Positions 26,311 through 39,779 of a stretch of 64,000 nucleotides of DNA are shown piece after piece; position 1 is the stretch's first letter, and each line of letters starts with the position of its first letter. This stretch comes from Owenia fusiformis (taxonomy: Eukaryota; Annelida; Polychaeta; Sabellida; Oweniidae): assembly GCA_903813345.2 (NCBI GenBank), contig CAIIXF020000004.1, positions 16,725,513 to 16,789,512 of the forward strand, in the 5' to 3' direction. A model generated the notes under the pieces. The model saw nothing but the letters and a program-made list of their open reading frames with translations. It was not told the origin of the DNA and did no database searches. Made by a program: the position numbers and the translations under genes.

Positions 26311-28230
26311 GGGCTATTGGGAGAACAAAATACCTCAACTGGATTAGGTATGTTTATGATATGATATCATTGGATATAATATTGCTTTTATTCGAGGGAA
26401 AATATGATATTGACCACCAAGGAAAACACCACTTGGTACAATGTAGCTCGGGGGTTAATCAGGTTGATGTTCGTCGGTGTCACTGGGTGGAATTACATCC
26501 ATGTCCCTTTAGGCCTTTTATAGTATCAAAACAGATGTGACATGCAGTGCTCGCGGGCGTGATGTGCATTGTGAACTATCCAATCTTTCACGCCAACATA
26601 GAATGAATGAATGAATGTTATGATCTAGTTGGGACGTCAATTTAACTCGACGATAATTACCGGGGAAATATTTAATGTCCCCAATGTATTTTCTCAGGGT
26701 TTTCTTAAACACGCGTGTTAAAGTGATTTTATTTGGCTAAACATTCTTAAGCACACCATTTGCAAGCTATTACATTGGCATATTTGCTCTGTTTTTTTTA
26801 ATATTGGTGTCTATGGGAATGATTAAATCATGAGCAATATGTACAATTGACCTATCAATCTATTCCTTACAATCTTAAGTACAATATCCCCCCAAAAATT
26901 CACGATATGTTATAATTGGAGGTGAAGTTATAATAGATTCAAAGTGCAAAAATGGGTGAAATTGTAAATAATATACATTATTGTAAAAATCTTTACTTTC
27001 CCTGAAATAAAGTGTGCACTTTGGGAATTTTTAGAAAATAGACATAAAAAGAAATGACATAAGCCAAAATTATTCTAAAATTGAAACAATTTTTTGTTAA
27101 GCTGCTCGCGATCTGATTCTCTCTTTAGGATCCCAATAAATACTGAGCCCACTCAAAATATTATTTTGTAAGCATTGAAGTGAGCAATTGAAAAATCGAA
27201 ATTAAAAAATCTCTGAGACTATATATGCAGAGAGGCACCAAATCCCGGAGTAAAATTAAGGTGATCAAGGAGCAATTTTGTCCGTTACCAACGTTAACAT
27301 GTTTGAAGAGCAGGCTCATAGAGGCGTGGCAATGATGTAACATATATGAAGTAAATCCATACAAGGGAGGATAATCGAGATATTTTATGTCACGATGTTT
27401 GTGACCTCTCTGTTACAAGTGGGCACAATGTGGGCACAACATTTTCAATTTTGTGAGTACTCTACTTGAAATCATCAAATATAACATTCAAGTATTTTCG
27501 TAGAACTCGTTTGGATAAACATTAATTATATGATTTTATCAACATACAAATCATCTCTAAATATACAACTACAGATGAAGGAGAAGGGTGCGATGCCATT
27601 TCATCTCAGAGTTTGGACCAAATATAGGTAAGAATGACTTGCTTTCATTTAAACTCTGTTTAAACTCTACCGTTTCCGCATGATATGAAAGGGGAAAAGG
27701 TAACATAATATTTTTCATGATAACCATCAAATATTATAACGTTTTATTTTACTAAAATAAATAACGTTTTATTTTACTAAACCACGTAAAAACGTCGGTA
27801 TATTGATGCCATTGGTAACATTAACATTACGGTAATTTGATTGATAACATTAACTTGATTGATAACATTAACATCACGTTAACTTGATTGATAACATTAA
27901 CATCACGTTAACTTGATTGATAACATTAACATTACGTTAACATGATTGGTAACATTAACATTACCTTAACTTCAATTGATTGATAACATTACATTACGTA
28001 AACTTGATTGATAACATTAACATCACGTTAACTTGATTGATAACATTAACATCACGGTAACTTGATTGATAACATTAACATTACGTTAACTTGCTTGTTG
28101 GTAGCTCCGGACACAAGACTATTGATATCACTTATATACTGTGATGTTAAATACATATTTTGCTAAACTTATGTGGATATATAAATGTTGATAAAATAAA
28201 GGATTTAATGCACTCCGAATATTTTTTCAG
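26311..28230. other. Upstream region of the cytokine receptor
   Basis: No protein-coding exon recognised. A possible 5' UTR exon ends at 27627 (donor ATAG/GTAAGAATG) and could join an acceptor at 28231 (ATTTTTTCAG), 54 bp before the receptor ATG. A short-unit minisatellite lies at 27800-28095. Confidence 0.45.
27800..28095. repeat. Minisatellite of about 30 bp units upstream of the receptor gene
   Basis: Units of the form TTGATTGATAACATTAACAT plus CACGTTAAC repeat about eight times with small changes (TCAC/TTAC, loss of one block near 27975). It ends about 190 bp before the receptor start codon. Confidence 0.85.
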
Positions 28231-28284
28231 ACTATGTAGACATGGTAGACTAGATATTAAGTACCCTTCCATATTGGAATAACA

Positions 28285-31200
28285 ATGTTTGCGAAAACTA
28301 TTCTAAAGTTGGTGTTTCGGATTGTGTTCGTGTTGCTTTGTGTCACGAACACCAGCCAATTGTTGTTTGAAGAACCTGGAGGTACGTGATGAATCTAAGT
28401 AAAGTACGTAACCACAGTTATCCAAAGGGAAGAGAAAATGAAACGTCCAGTCATAGGGACAAACGACCCAAACACAGAAAAAGACATCTTTTCCCACTTC
28501 CGCAAATGTCTAGGAATAAATATTACAATCCAAAATTCAGTTGAACATTTGAAGTCATTTTTACTTAAGTCATTATTATGCTTTAGTGATTTCGTTCCGT
28601 TTAGATGATATTGGAGAAAATGTTTTGCAGTGTGTGAAAAGAATTTTAGCCCAAGCCTCAATGCATTGTGGCTGTTTCATTCCACTCAAGAGTTGTTCCT
28701 AAACTTTGCACTCCCGCTGCGCAGTCATGCAAAGGTTTGGAAACAACACCGGCCTTCATGGTATGATTCAGCAAACAATGCACTAAGTCCAGGGCTTAAA
28801 TCCTTAATTCATACATAAATAAGTGATTTATTGAATGGTGAATAAGCTATTTTACTTGCATGATTATACTTAACATCTTTATTTTTCAGTCATCCACAGA
28901 GAAATGCCATTTTGCAAGCACATACGTGGCAATAATGCGTGCGCAGTTTATGGCGGAACTCTGATCATAACATGTGAGATCACTCTACATTACCCTGGAG
29001 ACAGTGATGCATCTAAAATATTTTTCCAGGTTTGTTCATAGTTACACACCCCTTCAAAAGTTTGGAAACTCCATCTACTTAGTAAATAGCGCGTGTTTAC
29101 CACATTTTAAGTTTAATTTGATCCCTACATTACAATAGGGCAAATATTATAGAACTAAAGATTTTAGTAGTGGAGTTACCATATGCAGATACCTTGACCC
29201 TTTGATTAATAGTGAATCATATTGTAAGTTTTAGAATTATGGAGTGGCTACAATTTTGACATTGTTAAATGGTGAAATTGGGGTGCCCAAACATTTTGAG
29301 GGAAGTGTGTTCACGAGAAAAATAATTATTCTATACAGAAGTTTTAAAATCGATAAGGACAGAAATGGGGTTGATTCTATCTTCTTTTTCGGTTGATCGG
29401 TCTAAAAACCCCTTTCAAAAAACAAACAATTGTAAAATGACATTGAGATTGGGTTACACAAAATATACACTATGTTGAAATGATTGATTAGATTGGGTTT
29501 GATTATAGAGAAAAATAAAAGTTTGGTAACAGAAAAGTAGAAAGGTCTCTTGAAAAACGATCCTTCCCTTTTAATCAAATTTAATTACAGATCATTTCGT
29601 ACAACTTATCTCATATCATGCTTTTATTTTAGGATGGTAAAGGCCTTGATGCCGTTTATGGATACAGTGCTAAATATAGTTTTATAAATTGATGTGCGTA
29701 TAAATATCGATATCCATGAAAATGTATAATTCAAAACTAAATTATTCAAAACACATTACATTCGATTTCAGTATCAATCGGCAGAATCAGAAATGTCAAC
29801 ATATCCGGATAATTTCACAAAAGTTCTTTCAAACATAACAGCGCAGCTGCGGGTTCCAATCATGCCATACTTTAACTTGAGCAATCCTGAAGATGGACAC
29901 TGTCATCATTTCTGCATGATCAGAGAAGAAAATGGGACAAATGTGACACTTGCAGAAAAACTAACCATCGTTGGGCGTAAGTGACTACTTTCCTTAATGT
30001 TTGGTAATTCCAACTCTCTTATTAGATCATGTATTTTAAAAGAGATATCTATGGCTTCCTTTAGTAAGAATTAAATCAAAAATATGAACAGACTCTTCAT
30101 GGCATCATTCAAGTGGGGTTAGGGATTACCAATCTTTTAGTGGGTAGTGTATTTAGTTATTACATATTCAGAGTAAAACGAGAATCGCTCGCTGACATGT
30201 CAGGCCCATAGCCAGGATTTGCCAAGGGGTTCACTTTTTAAAAAAAATCCAGGGGGGGTTCACTATAGACAACTTTGGCCCAAATATGGCCAGAATCACA
30301 TGAATAGTGCAAGAGTGCTCAGAATGGCGAAAGCTGCATGATTTTGAAAGAATTTTTGACCAGGGGAAGTTCGAAACCCCCGACCCCCTGGCCGTGGGCC
30401 AGCATGTTGTCCTCAACAAACTACACTGCTGCTCACAGATATGGAATATTTGTCAATTTACCATTGGTTTTAATAACAGTTGCGCTTTCAAACATGCATT
30501 TACAAGCTTTTATACAACAATCTTAACAAACAACACGCCCCTTTTCATTTTCTATGGGAATTAATCTACCAGTTTTCCATACATTCCCCTCCATAAGTTT
30601 GGCAACCTTTTTTCCCTCATTGAACTACGTGTTAAAGCCTCTTTACCTATGAATTTTTATTTACTTAACCTGCGATGAAAATACTTATACTATTGATGGA
30701 AACGTAATTTAACTTTAATTCCAATACCTCCAAATTTTCTCAATTTTTTCCTCAATTACAGTAGGTCGTAAATTGATGATAAATTTGATGAATTTTTGAA
30801 AATCGACATTCCCATGTTAACCAATGGGAAATGGTAGGTTTGCCGCAAGTCATATGATAGAATATCCATCCATCCGAGTCCTTGCAAAAATACGAGTTAG
30901 GCAGGTAATTGAATTTGCTAACTTTATTTAACAAAAAAATTATATGTTTCTTCAGGTTCAACAAAGTTATAGGGCTTTAAAGTCAAAATTATTTTTCAAA
31001 AAACCTCTCCCATTGAAATAACACAGGAGGCGAAAAAATCTTTTCAAAAATGACTTTGAAGCGCTGTAACTTTAATATTCATCAAATTAACTAAACACTT
31101 AGTGTTCAAAAAAGTTAGACAATTCAATTTTCTATATAAAAATATTTTTTGCTGAATCCTTTACTGAAAAGATATCCTGATTTCTGATTTGCCCCGAACC

Positions 31201-34200
31201 CTCCATTTCCCATTGGATTACATGGGAATGACGATTTTCAATAATTCATCAAATTTATCATCAATTTTCGACCTATTGTAATTGAGGAAAAAAATTGAGA
31301 AAATTTGGAGGTATTGGAAATAAAGTCAAGTTACGTTTCCATCAATATTATAAGTTATTCCATCGCCGGTTAAGTAAATAAAAATCCAAACGTAAAGAGG
31401 CTTTAACACGTAGTTCAATGGAGAAAAAAGGTTGCCAAACTTATGGAGGGGTGTACGTGTTCAATCGCCCTTTTAATATGCATTTTCCACTTACTTTCCA
31501 GGTTTTCCAGCTAAACCACATAGTATCCAGTGTGAATGGATCAACTGGGAGTACCTTGACTGCACCTGGCAGCCTGCTTCTTTTAAAAGTAAAGCAGTGT
31601 ATACATATGTCACAGCATCGTTGAAAACATGGTAATATCAACAAATATATTTCTTGGACATTGATTATTGTGTCAAACAGGGCAGATCGTTCCAGAAAAT
31701 GACCACTTTGTATTTTTGATAATTGTTTTACTCTCCCTTTCCGGTCAATTATACTGTAGCATCAAAGTCAAAACACGGGCATTCCGGACAAGTGGTTTGA
31801 AGATTTTTTTGTGGTTTGACGATTTAATTAATTGATAATGGTCATCGCTAACATATGTTTTAATTTATTTTCTAACTTTCAGCAATACCTGTGAACCACA
31901 GGTAATCACGCAACGGTATGGGGACGAATCTTCCAGCTATGTGAATAGATGTCGCTTCAACTTAAGTCAGAACGCTACCTATTTTCACGTCGACGTGAAT
32001 TTAAGTAACCCATTTGACGAAGTAGGGAAGTCGGCGAATATATCTGGAGATTCAAATACATTGAGTAAGTGAGAGAAACAATAGAGTAGCTCAACTTTTG
32101 AACAGCTACGTGTACGTAAAATTAATCAAGAGTACTCCAACTAGAATATATACAATTATTGAATGGCATTTTGCGACCCCCCGAAACGCGAATTCGTCAT
32201 GACGCGAATTAATTTGAGATAGACAATCCATGAATTACTAATGCGCGAATATGTTAATATATCTTGGCTATATCCATCATATGAAAATTAATATAACTAA
32301 ATAATTTTCAAAGAGAACTAGCAGGTACTGTCCGTTTACAGTTAAACCAGCCATGGTGCACTCTGTAGCACGGGCAGTAAACAGTTCATGCGTACACCTA
32401 TCGTGGAAGAGAACAGCTCCAGAGGGTGTGAATGTGCTTTACTTTATCAAATATTGCTCAAAATGGAAAGACAACTGTAACGAGGTAGGAACGTCATTTC
32501 GAATCAAATACAACTTTCATTCTAGACAACTACATACACCTAGGTTAAAAGTAGAATGAATGATTTGTTATCCATTATAATTTACATCATTGAAGAACGC
32601 GGATTAGAAATTAATTGTTAAAGTTTTTTTTCATTTTCATGTCGGCGGTCGGTGTGTGTAAAAATGGCATTTTGCATGTTATTGGCTTGTCTATCTTACA
32701 GACGCTTAAGACAACGGAACAAGCTATATACTTAATTGGCCTGGTCCCTTTCACTAACTACACAATTGAGGTAACCGTCAGAGCCACCTATAATGGTAAT
32801 GTGACTGGATACCCGAGTGACATTTCGGTGAGCTCCGTGACTTCTATGGAAGATGGTTTGTAAATTTTGCATTATGGATAGAAACTCATATTTATACAAT
32901 ATGCACATAGTACAAAGGAATAAGATGTGAAATTATTTATTTTTAAGAATGGTTTCAATACTACATGACGTACTATAGAATATAGACCAAAAACAACAAG
33001 TAAGCTTAGGAAATATAAAGAAAACATCGCTCGTGAATATCACACCGCAAAAATATATAGGCCAACGTCTTTTACAGTTCCAGGGGGTGTTCCAAAAATC
33101 CCAAGAGGGGCATTTTGGATTAATAATGATGTCATTACAATATTCTGGCATCCCATTGAGCCGAAGTTACGTCATGGTTACGTCACTTATCATGCGTTCA
33201 TGGAAGAACCGGAATTTTCATTGCCAAAAACTAAAACTGAAACATCTGCAACTTTTGAGTACACAAATAATGACGTCACTAGATATTATGTAAGAAGTAA
33301 AACAACTTCTGAAAATATGTCACTGCCCATTCCATACATCGACGTTCATGGAAAGTCCATTCGTAAGATCTTTTTGATGTTTTGTTAATTATTTAATTAC
33401 ACTATGTAAATAATTTAGGGTGCGTTTTTGCTGTTTCGCTTGCCAAACCATTTCTCTCATGATATATGGTAGCTATAAGTGGTATTTTAATCGTTATAGG
33501 TCCGCCCCATCCATCCTGGAATGTATCAATGGACAATGGAACTGTGATCTTCCAATGGTTGAATGAAGGCGTTGAACATTCCCACACTGTCTTCTGGTGT
33601 AGAAGGAACCCAGCTTCACTATGTCAAGTACGTACACCCTCCCCCCATCGTCACTCTGAAATAACAGTACTAGTATCGTACGGTACATCAAGAGTATGAT
33701 ATCATATTACGTACATGTACCGTTCGAGTATTGTGTCGTACAGTGATCACATTACTGAAAAGTACTGTTTTAGTCAACGTAACCGTACGGTATCATAATT
33801 TACGATTCTTACGTACAGTACCGTAGTCAAATGGTACCGTGTGGTACTGGTAGTGTTGAAAATTGGCCATGTCGATTATTTAACAAGCATTATTACAATG
33901 AAGTCTCTCTTTATGTAGAATATTATACATACACAGAATTCCTTTACCGATGTTTGTTCATCTGTGTTAATTTACCATACACGGTAAGAGTAAGAGTAAG
34001 AGTAGTAATTAAGAGCAATACTTTTTTCAAGGGAGAACTTAACTCTGTAGAGATACCAAAAGGAGTCAACAACTTCACGATGAGTAACGTACCAGATCCC
34101 GGGACTCAATTGTTTGGGTTGTCTGTCGAAAACGATTTGTCCAGCAGTGGAATAGAATGGGCGGAATGTTCACATAATCTCAATATACGTAAGGGTACCA

Positions 34201-37200
34201 AATAGTAAATGGGGAGAGGTTTAACATACTACTTAACCGCTTGAATACCAGCCTCTAAAAAGGGTTTGAAACGAGAACATTTTTTATTTTCTGCTAGTTT
34301 TCTGGGTATTTAGATCTAAAAACACAATGTTTGATATTTGATTTCATAAGAATAGTAAACATAGACCCATTACATACATTCTAAAACATAATTTGTGAAG
34401 ATTGGATAAAAAATGCCAAAGTTAGAGCAGTTTAAGTGAAAAATTCTATGACAGATATATCTGTCGCTCTGGGTTCCAAATGGATTTTATTTGTGACAGA
34501 TATATCCGTCAGTCTGGGTATTCAAGAGGTTAAAACGAGATAAAGCAACATGTATTTTGATACCTTTTATATATAACGTGAACGTGAATGGGGAGAGGTT
34601 TAACATACTATTTATATTGCGGTGAAGCTACACGTTTTTAAAGACCTATTACGTGAACGTGTAGAATAATGGTCCTCTAGAGATTAGTTTCCCCTTTCAT
34701 AGCATTTCCTTGCCTGGTTGAGTTGTATCAGGGAAATAATTGTAATTAAGCTCCTAGAAACAATTTAGGGGGGGGGGGGCAATGATCAACGAGCACATGA
34801 TACAAGCCTACACGTTTACGTAAAAGTTCTCTAAATGTAGCTTACGCTCCCTAATAATGGGCAGATGGGGGTCGTTCATTCAATTTAACACATTCTTGAT
34901 CTTATTAGTTTTTTTCCATCAAAAACAGACATTCATTTATCAATTTCAAAATAAATGACACGAGCGAAAATAAATAACCTAATATAACATTACAAGTGGA
35001 ATACTTAGCACCTCCTGGTGTGTTTGATGACATGTCAATATGACTCTAAAAACTGAAGTACCAGTTTTTACACTTATCAAACTAATATTTATTTTTCTCT
35101 TCACATTTCTTTTTTATATGGAAGATAATTCAATATCAATGCTCTTTTGGTTTTATCAAATAAAAGCAAAACATAGTTTTATATCTTTACATGCATGATT
35201 TTAAACACGTTTATTTAAGATGTGTACAGTGCCCTCTTTTTAATTTACAGAACCGACAGAAGCGCCAAATAATTTCGGCTTCACTGAAAAACAGGAGCCC
35301 GAAAGTCTTCAAGTGCGATGGGATCCATACACTTGTGATAAATATTCGGGCATCGTTACCGGATATGACATCAGATACTGTAACCAGGCCGAATGTAAAG
35401 GTATAAGGAATACTCATTCTGATACTCATAGCATCTTTCTGTTTCAACTGAAACATGCTCTGATATTATGAGGCATATTCAGTGATCAGAGCACATCAGA
35501 TGGGAAGAGTTATAACTGTCAATAAGTGTGATTGTTATCATGTAATCATCAAACCTAATGTCAAGACATTACACAATAGGCATTGTATTTAACAGCAGCT
35601 ATTACAACAGGCACAGTTACACAAGTTTTGTGATGAAATATGAGCTGGGATGACAGATCTCAAAAATCCCAATTTTGGGCTCTCCTGGATCGCCAAATGA
35701 AGCTCATTATATCATGGCATCTCAGGGCTGAGAAGATTTGAGATGTCATGGTTTATCACGATGGGAATACTAATTATATATATACATGTAAATAACATAA
35801 CTTCTAATAAATATCGCCTGCCCTACATATAACGAAAACAGAGTCATGGTTAAAGAGTAACTCTAATCTCGTTCAAAAGCCCTCATCTCCTTCCTGAAAC
35901 ATTACTCTTTTTGTAATTTCTAATTTATCTTAACAGTTGCAAATGTCCCATTTGGATTAGAATTCATATACACCATCAGGCAGTTGGAGGGTGGACAGGG
36001 ATACAATGTGACAATACGAGCTGTTAACAACATCGGGAGAAGCCCTAACTCTAAAAGGATAACAAGAATCGTAGCAAGTAATATACATTTTAAGTTACAA
36101 TACACGTCATACAATTACAATTAAAATATTTCAAAAGTGCTACTTATGTCAGGTATGACATCATTCATACAGACACTTAAAAACAGAGTATTTTGTATTT
36201 TGAACAATACATTTGAAATGATGGCTAACTAAGAGTATGCAACTCTTGTAACTAATTGTAATGATGTTGTACTTTGTAAAATGATTAAAACATCATCCCT
36301 AGCCTCGCTTTTTGTTTTTTCTAATATTAGCAATAGCATGCCTTATGTAAGTATTCAATTTTATGTCTGACATGTATGCTACCATTTATACAGAAATTCA
36401 TGATAGATGCAAGAAATTTTATATTATTATTGTATATATTATTTGATTCTTGCTTATTTCCCTTTAAAAGGTCAAAGGCCAAAGGTCATCATCGTGATGA
36501 TTGTTTTGGGGTGTATTTTGTTATTTGTCCTGGTGTGCCTTGGTATCTGGCAGACAATAAGGTAAACAGTATGCAAGTACTATAAAACTTCTATGTTCAG
36601 ATATATTGCCTACTTTATATAATGTAAATATAGTCATGATCAGAGATATGACCGACCGTCTGATGAAACAACCTTTTTTGGGTTGTCGAGTTGGCCGAGT
36701 GGTCAAGAGCGCCGTAACCCCGAGGTCGTGAGTTCGACACGCTTGAGCTCCCTGCGTTTATTCATATAGCTTTGTAAAGGTTAACAAAGAGATTGAGTAA
36801 CCAATACATTCTGGAAGAAAGAACTAGCTATGGTTAGGAAAGTGGTTATTTACAGTTAGGAAAGTGATTATTTACAGTCATATCTTAGAATCTGAGTATT
36901 TTCTGACCTAAATTATAGCATATTTTTATGTCACCAACTTTTTGTGAATGATGTTCGGCGTAACATCGTGTGGGTGTCATCTGTAACATCGTTCAGCTTT
37001 TGTAACAGAGTTTGGCGATCAGCGTCTGTAACAAATGACAAGTGATAACATTTTGCATATTAATGTCTTGTATTTAAAATACATTTTTTCCAAGTCAAGT
37101 CCTCAGCGACCAGCAATATCAATCGAACTTTCAGATAGGACTAAGACACTCTTACCCCGGTCTTTTATCTTTATGATTATAGATGGATGGAAAACTATGC

Positions 37201-39028
37201 CAAAAGGACTAAGCAAAATATAACAGTGAGTTCACCATTGTGATTTCATCTACCTTCATTCTACCATTTTTACCATCAGTTCAAAAATGAGCTATAGTTG
37301 CTCAAAATACAAGACATTTGTGTTCGAGTAAAAATTAAAGAAAATTTAAGTTGCAAAAACGAGATAAATAGATCTTTCCGATAAATCCTGCCACCTTTTG
37401 ATAAATCAGAGAACTTTTGATATTTTGGCTAGCTTTCTAAAATTAGAAATAAGTTTATCTTGTGTTAAATTGCAAGTTTCACGAATAATTTAACATTATA
37501 TCAATATATTTATTAAATTATAAAATATTTTCTGATGTTTTTGAATGCACCTTTCCAGATACCAGAACACGCAAATGACAGACGTGATAATGTTCACCAC
37601 CTGGTGAATACAAGTTCATATGTGGCATACAGAAATGATAGTGGTTATTGCACCATCTCTGTCACTGGAAGTTATGTAAGTTAAGAGAGACAAATAAAAG
37701 GGCAACTCCAAAACTATACAGAAAATGCCAGAAAAAACCCCAATTCAATCCAATTAATTGACGGAAGAGTTCTTTGATATTCTTAGTATAGAGACATATG
37801 CTCTAGTTGAAAATAGCAAAATGATCCATCAGTTGAAGGACACTTCAGCTATAAACTATAGTGTGATCATAATCAGTTGATTCCATTTTAGGGTTCAGAT
37901 CCACCTCTTGATATGGAACCTGATGTGATCATATATAAGGATGTTGAAAAGACCACAGCTGGACAGAGTAATGGCCAGAATAAATCGGGTATTAGACATG
38001 ACGTAACATTTGATGACAATACAAACAGCTGTTTGGACGACCATCCGTTACATCAAGAAAATAACACAGCGCCTGGAGGAATAGCCACAACTCGCCCACT
38101 TGCACCCGAAGGCCAAACACAAGTAGATGTGGTGCCGCACAGAATGCAGACTGTTCCAATGCCTGGCGATTACTGTGCTACCACGACTGATGTGAATACT
38201 ACCAGTACTCTATTCGATCATGCGAAAGATCAAGATGATAACCGTAATTCAAGAGAAAAGTCTGTTGAAGTAGATGTAGGACTACCCAGGATGCGTATTG
38301 TTCCTATTTATGATGATTACTGTGCCATCGCTTTGCATGATAACAAATCCTTATTCAAAAATACAGAGAGACAACGCAGTAATAACAATTCAGAGAAGTT
38401 TATTGCAATGAAACCCCCATCCATTGGAGAATCGGATGATGATCAGCAAAACGCAGTCGATCTTACGGCGAAAGATAGTGGAGGCGTTACAACGGGACTA
38501 CGAGTTCCAAGATCACCGCGATCAAGTGTTACATCATTGCCTAATTTCATAAACGCATTCAATACAGATACCCCGTTGCAAAGACTAAATGAAAATGCAA
38601 ATTCAACTGTCGATGCAAATGAACAAAATGGACAACAACAACAAAATGGAGAAACGAACAAAGCTTTGACAGGCTCATCGGAGCAAATAGTACCCCATGA
38701 CAAACGAGTGAACACTGTATGTTTAACCAGCCCATTTATGAATGAGACACCTCAAACAATTTACGGCGGGAACACTTCAATCGGAACAGCAGAAAACTTT
38801 CTAACTGATAAATCTTCTGCAAAGAATTCAAAATTGCTGGAGTCAAACGGTTACTTGCCCCATGATTGCATCCCGCAAAACAAAGATGATGAAATCCCTT
38901 TAGCGCAAGATGATGAAGGATACGTATCCCATGCTCTTGTGCAAGCAAATAATAATATTACTAAAGAGATTGGCAAAGAGAGGAAGTGCATGGTACAAAG
39001 GGCTGACTCTGGCTATACAGAGTTCTGA
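28285..39028 (+). CDS. Class I cytokine receptor, gp130/Domeless-like, complete, 1099 residues
   Basis: Sixteen coding exons: 28285-28381, 28890-29029, 29772-29976, 31502-31631, 31883-32064, 32342-32484, 32702-32855, 33078-33362, 33500-33627, 34032-34188, 35251-35400, 35937-36077, 36471-36561, 37183-37225, 37559-37675, 37892-39028. They sum to exactly 1100 codons. A signal peptide (KTILKLVFRIVFVLLCV) is followed by six modules of about 100 residues, each bounded by phase-1 introns. Module two (about 148-251) has the cytokine-receptor signature CEWINWEYLDCTW. Later modules are fibronectin III-like. A single membrane helix (VIIVMIVLGCILLFVLVCL, about 642-662) precedes a tail of about 435 residues. 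The layout matches gp130: a D1 module, the two-module cytokine-binding unit, then three FN3. No WSxWS box is seen; the nearest is SSSGIEWAEC. The tail holds 13 or so tyrosines, none in YxxQ, and the motif DYCA occurs twice in a duplicated block. Ligand unknown. Confidence 0.92.
29043..29316. mobile_element. Degraded Tc1/mariner-like MITE (ACCCCTTCAAAAGTTTGG end)
   Basis: Left end TACACACCCCTTCAAAAGTTTGG-like and right end CCAAACATTTTGAGGGAAGTGTG are inverted. Same terminal style as 30582-31452. It lies in receptor intron 2. Confidence 0.5.
30201..30402. mobile_element. hAT-type MITE, CAGGCC family (copy 2)
   Basis: CAGGCCCATAGCCAGG on the left and CCCCTGGCCGTGGGCC on the right. The interior matches 18668-18873 (TTCAAAATCATGCA, TTTGGCCCAAATATGGCC). 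It lies in receptor intron 3. Confidence 0.65.
30582..31452. mobile_element. 871-bp Tc1/mariner-like element with inverted arms of about 290 bp
   Basis: TA flanks on both sides (30580-30581, 31453-31454). The left arm from CCCCTCCATAAGTTTGGC to AACCAATGGGAAATGG is mirrored by the right arm starting CCATTTCCCATTGGATTAC. The centre has no coding frame. The arms could fold into a long hairpin in the receptor pre-mRNA, as it lies in intron 3. A half copy is split at 45261-45360 and 47670-47757. Confidence 0.8.
34237..34529. mobile_element. TTAA-flanked MITE, piggyBac-like (copy 3)
   Basis: TTAA at 34233-34236 and 34530-34533. Inverted ends CCGCTTGAATACCAG and CTGGGTATTCAAGAGG. It lies in receptor intron 10. 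The interior carries two GACAGATATATC blocks. Confidence 0.75.
36681..36760 (+). other. tRNA-like segment (Leu/Ser-type tRNA pseudogene or SINE head)
   Basis: A-box TTGGCCGAGTGGTCAAG is the leucine/serine tRNA form and is followed by a B-box-like GAGTTCGACAC. The long variable arm and acceptor stem do not pair well. It lies in receptor intron 13. Confidence 0.5.
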
Positions 39029-39779
39029 AAGAGAATAGATATGTTATCCATAGATTTAACCAAATTATATAAAAATTAGGAAAGTATTAGGTATTAAAAC
39101 CCCATACACGTGACAAACATGAACTGGCCTTGATCTTTTGCACAGTAACTAGGGCTTGTGAAAGGATAACAAATGGAACGCGTGTAAATGATTAATTGAT
39201 TTCATAGAATTAACGTAATTCTGAAAACATTTAGAAACTATGCGCGATAGCTCAGAACGACAACAATATTCTTACTTACCATGTTCAAAAGCTCTTATTT
39301 TGGGGTATAGCTTTCTTAACACTGAAAATGTACATTAACTTCAACATGAGATATGACGGATCTTTTTAGGGCTATTATAGTTTTTTAGTTTTAGTTTATA
39401 TAGTTTATTATAGTGTCACAGGTTCATACAATAAAATACAATATTAAAATACATTAATAAAAAACCTCTAGCCGATGCCGGCTTATGAGACACTTATATG
39501 AATTCATAAATAGCATCAATATTACAATGTTATTGCAAACGTTCAAGGCCTATGATAGTATGGAGCATTGTAACAGCTGGATTACCACTTTCTGCTCTTA
39601 CGAGGTGTCTCATTTTGAGTGGTTGTTCTCCCGTCAAAAGGTATTGGTTTGGAATGGTCCAGTTTCATACATTATTCGATCCCCTCAGCATTTTCACAAG
39701 AGTCTTGAAAATGTTGTGACATCGGTTCTTGGATTATATGTTGCATATGGTTCCATATCGGAAGACGAACGAGACGATA
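39029..39779. other. Tail-to-tail interval between receptor and two-module membrane protein
   Basis: About 750 bp that must hold both 3' UTRs. Several AATAAA-like signals lie near 39429-39464 on the plus strand. No coding exon seen. Confidence 0.5.

Noticed and set aside
26088-26540. 150-codon open frame on the plus strand
   Set aside because: It runs across G- and C-run MITEs and has proline/glycine low-complexity sequence with no family resemblance.
33633-33860. GTACNGT-rich stretch in receptor intron 9 as a regulatory array
   Set aside because: The short GTAC/ACCGTA words are irregular and look like simple-sequence drift.
37913-39028. Large open frame starting with ATG that could be a single-exon gene
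   Set aside because: An acceptor at 37890-37891 and phase agreement with the transmembrane exons make it the last exon of the cytokine receptor.
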